From the NCBI GenBank assembly GCA_002794775.1, contig NBAY01000006.1, positions 372,001 through 436,000 on the forward strand: 64,000 nt of DNA, read 5' to 3'. This stretch comes from Porodaedalea pini. Its lineage: Eukaryota > Basidiomycota > Agaricomycetes > Hymenochaetales > Hymenochaetaceae. Positions 33,748-42,648 of the stretch are shown here, piece by piece (the first letter of the stretch is position 1; every line of letters starts with the position of its first letter). A program made the translations under genes and the position numbers. The notes beneath the pieces were generated by a model. The model did not search any database, was not told where the DNA came from, and was given only the letters and a program-made list of their open reading frames with translations.

Positions 33748-35214
33748 ATGTCGTCCTTGCCGCCGAGCACCGCCAACTGGCACTGGAAGAACAAAAACGT
33801 GACGTCGTGGGCCAAGAGCTGGTTCGAGCGCGAGCTGACTGCGATCGAGATCAAGGAGGGCGAACAAGTCGCCGCGATCTCGGAGGTGACAGACGTGGAT
33901 GGCGATGTCGAGCTCGGGCAGCGCAAGTCCAAGTGAGTCTCACACATCAAGTCACAAAAGAAGTGGTGAAGAAACGTCTGAAACCGACCGATCGACCGTG
34001 TGCTGGCAGACTCATTACGATCTATGACTGTGCGATTGACTTGAAATGGAAGGGTACTGCGTCTGACGGGACGGATGTGTCTGGGAAGCTCAAGATTCCT
34101 GAAGTGTCGCATGAAATTACGCTGGATGGCTTGTCGAACTACGTGGTATGTTGACCCGCCCTTCTCATGTAATCTCATACGATGAACATATGATTATAGT
34201 ATGACTGGTCTATATCGTCGGAGTCTACGCCAGCTGTAGACAAGCTGTTCGCACTTGTGAGAAAACGACTCCCGGCGGCTCTCGAGTCCAAGTTCGCAGA
34301 GTTTCCTGTTGCGCTGATCGAAACGCACGGCAAAGACCTACAGGTCAGCGGCTCGCAAGAACCGTCGCGCACTGGTACACCTGTTCCTGCAGCTGCGCCC
34401 GTGCCCGTCGCGTCCTCGTCTGCAAGCAACGCAGCAGCGCCGAAGGTGATCAAGCAGGAGAAGAAGGCGCTGAACACGTCTAAGATCGAAGTCGAATCTT
34501 CGTTCATGGCATCCGCGGATGATCTCTTCCAGATGCTGACTGACGAGAGCAAGATTCCGATGTGGACGCGTGCGCCGGCTCAAGTCAGTCGTACTCATGG
34601 CTATCTGAGCTTATTTCGTAGCTTATACTTTTTTTCATTGACTTTTTAATTGTAGTCTAAACCTGAACCTGGTGAACCTTTCTCTCTTTTTGATGGCGGA
34701 GTGAAGGGCACGTTCGTCTCTTTGGACAGACCGAAGCAGTTCGTTCAAAAATGGGCGCTGTCAAGCCCTACCTGGCCGTCTGGTGAGCCCTTCAAATTGA
34801 CCATTTCCCCCACTGGAATACTAAACGTTGTCCATAGAGCATTTCGCTACACTGACCACGACATTCGATCAGTCCTCTGACTCTACGAAGATGATCCTAT
34901 CTTTAGATGGTGTACCCAAAGGAATAGAAGACGAGATTAGACGGAATATGGAAGGCTACTAGTTCGTCTCAAAATCTTCGATTTCTTCTCTTGCTGACGA
35001 TCTATGCAGTATTCAGGGTTTAAAGTCGATTGGGTACGTGCAATTGGTCTATTCTGAACCATCTCCGCCGTCCCGCACGACTTCGCGCTACCGGCCTTCG
35101 TACGAGAAATCAGAAGAGGCTAAACCTGTGAATGACACCTCGCGCATTATTGCTATTGTCCTTGCGGCTATAGTGCTCGTAGGCGCATTCGCTATTCCCT
35201 ACCTCCAAAAATAA
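33748..35214 (+). CDS. AHA1: Aha1-type activator of Hsp90 ATPase with a C-terminal membrane segment
   Basis: Aha1 binds Hsp90 and stimulates its ATPase. The ATG at 33748 gives MSSLPPSTANWHWKNKNVTS, then WAKSWFERELTAIEI, ITIYDCAIDLKWKG and KLKIPEVSHEITLDG (Aha1_N, residues about 12-150). An Ala/Pro/Ser linker leads to the AHSA1 domain: ALNTSKIEVESSFMASADDL, FSLFDGGVKGTFVSLD, FVQKWALSSPTWPSEHFA and IQGLKSIGYVQ. Unlike yeast and human Aha1, the frame continues for about 50 residues, through a basic/acidic stalk (RYRPSYEKSEEAKP) into a hydrophobic run, IIAIVLAAIVLVGAFAIPYL, and stops at QK-TAA. This predicts a tail-anchored form. Five introns. The tail lies in the same exon as the end of the domain, although a GTACGT word there could act as an alternative donor. 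Confidence 0.92.
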
Positions 35215-35724
35215 GATTGCTCTGTTGGCCGCGAGCGGGGCGGCATGGCACCGGCGATGTGTCTCCATACATTATTTTGTATACCCGCGCATCTTGACAG
35301 AAGACTAATTCATTCTCTTTATGCTCTTCCTTCGTGATTATACAGGTTGGGCTCTGTTCTCTAGACGCGTCACTGGCTTTGACCGAGTCCGCGTACTTGC
35401 TCCTTAGTTCGTGCGCTTGGTGATGATGGGTGGTTTGTCACTGTCAGTCTTTCATGATATTGTAGAAGTGTGTGCCGCGAATGTAGGCGGGAAAGTAAAA
35501 GAAGTAGGCAGTCGCTGTTGTTTGTTTGAATAAAGAAGGCATTTTTTTTCCGAGCTTCCGAGTGAGAAAATATGTATCTGCTTAGTAATACAAATTGTAT
35601 TTCGCTACGCGTCAACTCGGCGTCGTCCAACATCTTTTGCTCTCTCTTCCCTCTCATCAAACGAATTCTCATACACTCTCCTTCTTTTCTCTTTTGTTTC
35701 TTTATCCTCAAATCACGAACGATC
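35215..35724. other. Intergenic stretch between AHA1 and SCD6
   Basis: Presumed AHA1 3' end and SCD6 promoter. The 80 bases before the SCD6 ATG are C/T-rich. A minus-strand ORF here (35370-35741) has no domain and is not accepted. Confidence 0.5.
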
Positions 35725-37452
35725 ATGGCGACGAGCTTCATCGGGTGAGTGCTATTGGCTCCATTCGTTACGAATTTCGCATCTCAGACTTTGCTTTTTC
35801 TGCGCGCAGGAAGGCCATCTCTCTCCTATCTCATTCCGATGTCCGCTACCGCGGCATTCTCGCCGGCCTCGATCCATCCAACTCGACTATCCAACTGCGA
35901 AATGGTGAGCAGGTTTCCCGCACTTTCTGTCTTGAAACGCGCTTTATTGATGGTTACGATGGCTTCGCCTGTGGTGAACGTGCGCAGTATACTCCATGGG
36001 GACCGAGAATCGTCGGTACGCGTCCTGTCTCCTGTCTTCTACTGCCCTTCTTTCGCGGCTAGTCACTGTATGATGAATCCACTTACGGATGTAAATGGGT
36101 CAACGACCTTAACATCCGAGAGCGCATACCAATCGTGTGGATGTTTCCGTTGCCTTCCTTCTGGTTCTCTTTTAACGCGACGCATCTATGCTTAACTAAT
36201 ATCGTATTGGTTCTTTCGTATCTTGTGATTCTGCAGGCCTCCCGAGGAGTTCATCCCGCCAGCGGAACAACCGTACCAGTTTATTATTTTCCGTGCCTCC
36301 GAGGTGAAGGACATTGCTCTCGACAATGAACAGCTTCCGGTACGCACAAGGAGCGTCCATGATGATCCAGCTGTGATAGGGGTGAGTGAGCTTTCGTTAG
36401 TCGCTTGACATTCTACTTTCTATGATGAAAGCAATTACGGATGTAAACGGGTTTCAAACCCGAGAGTCCGAGAGCGCATATAAACCATGTGGATTCTTCC
36501 GTTGCCTTCCTTCTGATCATTCTTGTCCTTCCTCCTGCATCTGTTTTGATAGTATAAAAACTAATGAAACACATAGGCGTCAGGTCCTCCGATGCAGAAT
36601 GGGGCTTACGGACAATTTCATCCTGGTGCGGGGCAGAATGGTATCACGCCTCCTCCGCAGCAAGTTCCTGCAACTTTAGGCCAGCGACCTCCGCTCAGTG
36701 CCGTACCTCAGCCAACTGCGAGTCCAGCAGCAGCAGCAGCAGTGCAGCGTACAACTAGTTCCAATGGGGACCAGCTTACGCAGCCTCAAGCGGGCGCCGG
36801 GAGCGGTCGTACAAGTAGCAATAGCCGGCGGGGAAACAGCAACTCTGTGGCTAATGCTGCTGCGTCTATGGAAAAGGTCGAACGGGCTATGGGCGAGATC
36901 CGTTTGTCCAACAACAACAACAACAACACACGTACGCGAAGGAACGGCGGTGGACGGCAGCATGCGGAAATCACGGTGCCTAAGACAGATTTCGACTTTG
37001 CAGGCTCAAACGCGCGGTTCGACAAGTCTGCGCTTGTCGGGCACGCTTCTACGCAGGGCGAAGACAGTGATACGAATACGAACCCTTCCGAGGAGGAAGG
37101 CGACGCTTCGTCGAAGGCCGCAAGCAAAGCCGCGAAGGAGAAGGACAATTCGTACAACCCGAAAAAGTCGTTCTTCGATACTCTATCGTCGTCTGCGAGC
37201 GGGGCGCCGCAGACTGGCGGCGGCGACAGGGGAGGCCGTGGGGGTGGAGGTGGAGGAAGGCGTGGCATGGGAAAGAGCCGCCGTGAAGAGGAAAGGGAGA
37301 AGAATGTCGCGACGTTCGGCGAACCGGGCGGCGTGGGCCTTATGGGTCCAGGTGCCTACGTAGGAGGCTACGGATATGGTCGGCGCGGAGGAGGGCGTGG
37401 TGGGAGACGCGGAGGCGGAGCGCGCCGCAATGTAGGCGGGGCGGAGCAATGA
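35725..37452 (+). CDS. SCD6: Scd6/LSM14 family mRNA decapping and translation regulator
   Basis: Scd6 proteins repress translation and promote decapping in P-bodies. The ATG at 35725 opens a 20-nt first exon (MATSFIG). The LSm domain follows: KAISLLSHSDVRYRGILAGL, STIQLRN, then VYSMGTENRRPPEEFIPP and EQPYQFIIFRASEVKDI. The middle is Gln/Pro/Asn-rich with NNNNNN. A DFDF motif (TDFDFAGSNARFDK), an FFD-like motif (SYNPKKSFFDTLS) and C-terminal Gly/Arg-rich RGG repeats complete the family architecture; it ends GGAEQ and TGA. Introns: 35745 to about 35810, about 35906-35989, 36016-36236 and 36382-36576. The last two are about three times longer than neighbouring introns, and each carries one copy of the snoRNA-like element annotated separately. 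Confidence 0.95.
36070..36164 (+). ncRNA. Candidate intronic box C/D snoRNA, copy 1
   Basis: Located in the 221-nt SCD6 intron 36016-36236. It starts with a perfect C box (ATGATGA, 36070-36076) and ends with CTGG at 36161-36164, where a D box would be CTGA. It aligns without gaps over 95 nt to copy 2 (74 of 95 identical by my count). The 12-nt word GTTGCCTTCCTT directly before the D-box position can pair with AAGGAAGGCAGC, a conserved 18S rRNA segment, with one G-U pair. The degenerate D box makes this copy possibly inactive. No clear terminal stem. Confidence 0.45.
36422..36516 (+). ncRNA. Candidate intronic box C/D snoRNA, copy 2
   Basis: Located in the 195-nt SCD6 intron 36382-36576. C box ATGATGA at 36422-36428, D box CTGA at 36513-36516, 95 nt in all. 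An internal palindrome CGGGTTTCAAACCCG (36449-36463) could form a hairpin. The guide-like word GTTGCCTTCCTT (36501-36512) abuts the D box. By the D+5 rule it would direct 2'-O-methylation to the fifth base (A) of AAGGAAGGC in 18S rRNA. Similarity to copy 1 stops at the boxes. The D box lies about 47 nt before the likely branch point (CTAAT), a favourable distance for intronic snoRNAs. No expression data; a terminal stem is not obvious. Confidence 0.55.
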
Positions 37453-37984
37453 CTGATTCTGAATTAATCTTCACGCAGTATGCGTACCCGATGGATAATT
37501 CTTTACTTTGTACGGTAGTGAGTACTTGTTAGCTGGTTGAGTCGTCGTCCAATGATATTGGCATTTGTCAGTTGCGATCCTTTTGTACAATCTTGTGGTG
37601 TGATGCGGAATGTGAGACTAATACTTCAACACGATACGTGCACTATTGCTCGAGTCATTCGTGCGATACCGAGTCACTAAGATATCAAGGATCCCGGAGG
37701 ACTCCCGTGGATGCTCGGGATGTATGCTACAGGGACAGTGATGCACGAGATCCTTGGGAGCTTGGAATTCAGGGCGGTCACCAGGGATCTTCCCTATCTT
37801 GGCTATGCGAGCCATTGTTATCTTATCGAAAATGAGAAAAGACAGGGGTCGACGACAGTTCCCTCGCCCCAGAAGCAAAGAGTTTCGCGGCAAGAAAGGC
37901 GATACTACTACTGTATATGTCATCGCTGGACGAGGTGATCATTCGACGACTACTTAGTACTTCCATCCTCCTCTTTGACATAGT
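37453..37984. other. Intergenic stretch downstream of SCD6
   Basis: SCD6 3' end and non-coding sequence. Open frames at 37618-37923 (minus) and 37711-37938 (plus) overlap each other and show no recognisable domain. Confidence 0.45.
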
Positions 37985-38515
37985 ACGTCGCGATGCATGT
38001 CATTAGCTAGGTATCATTTAATGATGTGCCATCCGACTTCTCATTCCCGTTCTTGTGCCACTCAGTTGTTGTGCACCTGCACCTCCGTCACCTCTCAAGA
38101 GGAAGATGACATGAATCGAATCATTGTGTTTCGTCCTTGACCTATGCCACTCATTATCGTAGCTTATGGTCATCGTAGTTACTTATGTACACGCTCATCT
38201 CATTGATATTCGACGTTACCATGCGGCGGTAAATGCGTCACACTGCACAATCGAATGCCATTTTTGATAGCCGTACACGTTTCTCATCAGTGAAGTCCTG
38301 GTCCCGCAAGAGCGCGACCAGGCATGCTTGTTGACGTCGGAGACGATGCTCGTGCTTCCACAGTCTGACCTTTGGTCATTGACCGGGAGCCGGCGCCGTC
38401 GGTGACATAGATGGAGCTTGAATCCGATGTGGGCTCGCTTCTCGTGTCGCTGAGGGACTAGTTTCGTAGGCCCCAGTCGGTCTCCTCTTTGATTCGGTTT
38501 AGTAGGCTAGTCTCG
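37985..38515. repeat. Dispersed repeat relic: inverted module B plus module A
   Basis: Positions 38280-38515 match the right end of the element at 53440-53710. Shared words include GTGCTTCCACAGTC, CTTTGGTCATTGACCGGGAG, GATGGAGCTTGAATCC, GCTGAGGGACTAG and CTCTTTGATTCGG. Positions 37985-38230 are the reverse complement of module B (ATTATCGTAGCTTATG, GCCACTCA, CATTAGCTAGG). The order B-reversed then A is the exact reverse complement of the left end of the 51.9 kb element (A-reversed then B). This is therefore a solitary, inverted half-element without coding capacity. Confidence 0.8.
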
Positions 38516-38934
38516 CTTGGAAGTAGAAAACTAGGCGGAAGCAGGAAATAGGAAAAGAGGAAGATGAGGATGAAGTTTATATTTGTTGGAGGGTATCTGG
38601 CGCTCTGGTTTCAATCTTGAGCACAAGTTCGTAATGCATTCGAGGTGTGTTTTGGACATTAATACTGTTATCGCACTGCAATTTAGTACGACGGCATTGT
38701 ACAGTGCATATACTATAGATGGTAACTCGACAGTCACGCGCGGCGCAGGCTAAGTTATTTATAGAGATCGGCATCCCGTCAGACGGAACGAACCCGGATC
38801 GCAGCTAATCGGAGTCGTGCGACGAGTCTGACTCACTGAGAGGCTTGCGGCCGAATGGCATGACTCGAGTCTTAATCTTCTCACTTGTACGACACCGTCT
38901 TTTGCTAGCCAACAAGTTCGCGAGATATTCTGCC
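38516..38934. promoter_or_regulatory. Upstream region of the second methyltransferase
   Basis: Non-coding sequence between the repeat relic and the ATG at 38935. The repeat ends about 420 bp upstream of the gene. No named motif. Confidence 0.4.
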
Positions 38935-39994
38935 ATGTCCTCCATCTCTACGCCTAAAGTGCACGAGCTTGCCAAGGCTGGTTTCGGAACAGGCACAAAC
39001 GAGCTCTATGATAGGTGTGTTGTCGAGCTTCGGGTTCGTTTACAGCATGCCGGCGGCTCAAGTTGACGTGGTAGAGCACGCCCTTCGTATCAGCCAGAGA
39101 CGCTTTCTTTTATCCGCAAGGCTGTCGGCGCGAAACAACCAGTGAACGTTGTTGAGTATGTATCGCTCCGGCACATGGATATATTTTATATTCTGAGATG
39201 AACAGAATTGGATCTGGGACCGGAATATTCACGCGCGCGCTGTTTGCGCATCCCGAATGGCAGGACAGCATCGGAGAGCTGAAGGCCGTGGAGCCTAGCG
39301 AAGGCATGCGGGATGTCTTCGCGAAGACGGTGACGGATCCACGGGCGAGCGTGTCCGAAGGAACGTTTGACCATACGGGTGCAGAGCCTGGTTCGGCGGA
39401 CTTGATTGTCATCGCACAGGTATGTGGTCATCGAAAGGCGTTCATCGTTCAAAGTGACTATGTTATTCGTAAAAGGCGTTCCATTGGTGCCCTGACCACG
39501 ATGCAGCTCTGCGAGAGTTTGCGAGGGTGCTCAAGCCAGGTGGTATTGTAGCCTTCGTCTGGAATCTGGAAGACCGGTACGAAAGATTTCAACTTCCTAT
39601 CAGAAGATTTATTTTGACTTGACCGATTTCTAGTGAAAGCGCTCGCTGGGTCGCACAACTGCGCGACGTCTATGAGCCGTACGAGCAAGGAAGTCCTCAG
39701 TTTCGTCTCGGCCTCTGGCGCAAGGTCTTCTCTGAGCCCGCCTACGCGCAGTTCTTCCAGCCATACGAAGATACGAAGCTCTCTTATACGATCCCGGCCA
39801 CGGAAGAGAGTGTCTGGGAGCGCGTGTGCACCAAGAGCTATATCGCTGTGCAGACCAAGGAGGCGAAAGAGAGCGTTCGAGAGGCTCTTCATGAGATTCT
39901 TGGGCGGGGAGAGGACAAAGTGTGGATTGATAAAGAGAAGGGCGTGTTTGAGTTCCCGTATAACACGTATGTGTTTGTGCTGCGTCGCAAGTGA
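38935..39994 (+). CDS. Class I SAM-dependent methyltransferase, small-molecule type (Crg1/Tmt1-like)
   Basis: The ATG at 38935 gives MSSISTPKVHELAKAGFGTG, then NELYDRARPSYQPETLSFI. Motif I is NVVEIGSGTGIFTRAL, motif II ELKAVEPSEGMRDVFAK, with ASVSEGTFDHTGAEPGSADL and VIAQAFHWCPDHDAALREFA. Motif III is RVLKPGGIVAFVWNLEDR. The C-terminal half (WRKVFSEPAYAQFFQPYED, LSYTIPATEESVWERVCTKS, EFPYNTYVFVLRRK) is that of fungal trans-aconitate or Crg1-like methyltransferases. About 310 residues, four introns, ending at TGA 39992-39994. The substrate is not predictable. HTD2 starts 286 bp downstream on the same strand. Confidence 0.9.
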
Positions 39995-40280
39995 AGGTAA
40001 GATGTATTAGAGAAATGTATTTTGGGTCTGTAGTAACATGATATTTTGTTTCTGTGTAATTAATGGATTATTTGTACTTTAGGTATCGTATATAGCCTTC
40101 GGCATTGAAGTGTGGTTCTCGAACTCCGCTCTTCTCCGGCTTCTACTTAGCTATGTGATAATAGTATGGACACTCTCCTGCCGTTTACTGTGCTACTACC
40201 TCTGGCTTGACCTACAGTGATATACACGCCCAGAATGTCATTTATGTGGGCGAAAGTCGCTTTGTCGAGGCAACCTCGCC

Positions 40281-41382
40281 ATGTGCTTTCATGCGCACAC
40301 CGGTCGCGTCTGTAGTCACAGGTTGTATTCTTCGCTCGTCTCGGCCGATCAAGAATCCGCCCTCGACAAATGGATCGCGCAGACACTCCCCTCGACGCGC
40401 GCATATCACGATGACATCTCGCCCTCCAAGGTCGCCGACCTCTTCTGCACGCTGCCCACGCGCGACCACACCGACGCGCGAGCCTACGAGCTCGGCGCGC
40501 CGCTGCATCCGTTGCACTCGCTCGCGTTCTTCCACCCGCGCACGCCCGAGGCGCAGCTCGGCGCTGACCAGACGGATAGAGATTTCTGCCCACCGTCGCC
40601 GTTCGTGCGGCGCATGTGGGCTGGCGGTGCCTTTCGCTTTCCGGGAGCCGGGACGGGCGGCAGTCAGGACGGCCTGCGTGTCGGTGCGCTGGCGACGGCA
40701 AACGTGAGGATTGCGAATATTGAGAAGAAGGGCTTCGCGAAGGGCGCGCCGATGGTGTTTGTACACCAGAATATCGACTATGCCCACCAGGGTGAGGAGA
40801 AGCCACTCGTCAGTGAGGAGAGGATACATGTGTATTTGCCACGGGAGCTGCGTGCCAACGCGAGGGCTGTACGTGAAGGTGCGGCACAGGACATACGTTC
40901 CGAAGTCAGCTACAGCTCAACGATGACCCCGTAGTTTCCGGTCTGCCCAAGCCGCACTACACATTTTCGTGGACGCCGACGCCTACCACTTTGTTCCGCT
41001 TCTCTGCGTTGACGTGGAACGGGCACCTGATCCATCTGGATCCAGCCTATGCGCGCAACGAAGAGGGCTACCCAGGTATTTTCTGATTCATCTTTGTTCG
41101 TCCTTTCCGTTTGATTTCTTTTCCACAGAGCGCCTTGTCCACGGTCCTCTAACCGCACTAATGCTCATCGAGGGGCTATACCATAAGGGCTACGCCGGAC
41201 GCATCGACAACTTTGTGTACCGTGCGCGGAACCCCACGCTTGTTGGACGACGACAGCACGTTCGAGGGGCAATCAGTTCTAAGGGGGACAGCGCGACGAT
41301 ATGGGCGGAGGATGACGATGGAGTCGTGGGCATGACGGGCACGGTTGACCTGCTCGATCCAGGCTTAAGTAAATTTGCTTGA
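40281..41382 (+). CDS. HTD2: Mitochondrial 3-hydroxyacyl-thioester dehydratase (HTD2-like)
   Basis: HTD2 performs the dehydration step of mitochondrial type II fatty-acid synthesis, which supplies lipoate precursors. The protein has a double hot-dog layout. The N-terminal half contains SALDKWIAQTLPSTRAYHDD, SKVADLFCTLPTRDHTDAR, LAFFHPRTPEAQLGADQTD and RDFCPPSPFVRRMWAGGAF. IEKKGFAKGAPMVFVHQNID and ERIHVYLPRELRAN follow. After a short intron (about 40870-40916), the catalytic half has HYTFSWTPTPTTLFRFSA, LTWNGHLIHLDPAYARN, then YPERLVHGPLTALMLIEG and DGVVGMTGTVDLLD. It ends LSKFA with TGA at 41380-41382. The ATG at 40281 gives MCFHAHTGRVCSHRLYSS, a plausible but unproven mitochondrial leader; an upstream exon cannot be excluded. 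Confidence 0.88.
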
Positions 41383-41528
41383 TTATTCACGGCTGAGATA
41401 CGTCACACCAGCGAAAGATGCACGTTGGTCTTGAGAAGAATGATTGTGTATTCCGATCCGAAACAAATGAGAGGTTGTATGAGAGTGCATGCTGTAGGAA
41501 AGCGGTGGGCTAATAAAATGCGAGGTCT

Positions 41529-41879
41529 TCAATTGGAGTTGCCAGCGCGGTGCAGAGCATATAGGAGAACCAAGAGTGATCCACAGAAAGAGACCCACGC
41601 GAGTGCTTGGGACGTTGAGCATAGGATCGACGAGCATTCGCTAGTCAGACACAGAAAGGCATACAGTCCAGCGCATGTGCAGAACGCAGCCAACGACACC
41701 TGGACTTCCTCGCAAGGTGGACAGGAGCTGTTATTGTTATCGGCGGGCTGGGTGTCTATAGGGCTCTCTTCGTCAGATTCCGAGACCAAGGCTCTGGTTC
41801 CTGGAAATTGAGTCTGGCTGTTGACCCGGGTGTTTATCTCGGTGATTGTTTGCAAGTCTTCTTCTGATACCTCAGACAT
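41529..41879 (-). CDS. Small hypothetical membrane protein, cysteine-rich, two hydrophobic segments
   Basis: An uninterrupted 116-codon frame starts at a true ATG (41879). Residues 1-60 are hydrophilic and acidic (SEEDLQTITEINTRVN, SDEESPIDTQPADNNN). Two hydrophobic segments follow, at about 61-79 (VSLAAFCTCAGLYAFLCLT) and 90-109 (SQALAWVSFCGSLLVLLYAL), joined by the Cys-containing loop SECSSILCS. It ends RAGNSN. The clean split into a soluble N-terminus and a membrane hairpin suggests a real gene, but no family is recognised. A plus-strand ORF overlaps it and lacks such structure. It is convergent with HTD2. Confidence 0.5.
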   Translation of the reverse strand: MSEVSEEDLQTITEINTRVNSQTQFPGTRALVSESDEESPIDTQPADNNNSSCPPCEEVQVSLAAFCTCAGLYAFLCLTSECSSILCSTSQALAWVSFCGSLLVLLYALHRAGNSN

Positions 41880-42648
41880 GCTGGATCTATACGTAGCTCC
41901 TCAGAATCGTAGGATTCTCGTGGTAGAAACGGAAGAGGGTAAAGGTGCTTACATTACAGAAGTTGTGGCGCCAGTCTGTGAAGGAGTAACTGAAAAGCTG
42001 CAAACCGCACTTATATCTGCCGAGAGAGAAACCTGAGCCCCTCAAGGAGACATGGCGCACATTCTACATCTCGCCACAGGAGGATTCCGGTCGAGCTGAA
42101 ACAAGCATAGTAGGATGTGCCACATAGCCCATTAGGAGCTACTAGTACTGAGTTAAAAAGATCCAGTGCCTGAAGTACTACCATAACTGAAGCTCTAGCA
42201 GGCCTGGGCTTCCAATGTAAAAACGATGCCCTTGTAGAATCTAGATTTCTTTCCTTCCGCAGAGATGAGATACATCGCGTGTATACTTACAGAAAAAGAC
42301 ATGGATGTGGCGGCATGCGGGACTGCCGATCATGGCCACGCGTCGCAGTTTTAATTTTGATTTGCAGCGCGACGCGTTTGTCACGTGATACGCATAAACA
42401 CGGTACAAGTACAAGTTTGTATTAGCGTGCTCCGTTCGATATACACAGCTTGCATATCAACTATAGCCGGCGATGACTTATACATAAGCTCGATCTGGAG
42501 AGTTTGGGGCGAATCCGGTGATTATCGAGTATCGTGGATAGAAGAGATAAGTTGGAACTCCTACCTTTGAGTCAGGATCCGCGTGCCTCACCATGCCACG
42601 TCCATACCGAGGATGCCCCATCCCTTTCAGGCAGTGAAAGTATTTTTG
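41880..42648. other. Intergenic stretch
   Basis: No gene, RNA or repeat recognised. It lies between the small membrane protein and the 3' end of the DUF6533 gene. Confidence 0.45.

Noticed and set aside
37618..37923. 101-codon minus ORF downstream of SCD6
   Set aside because: No recognisable domain and it overlaps equally weak plus frames.
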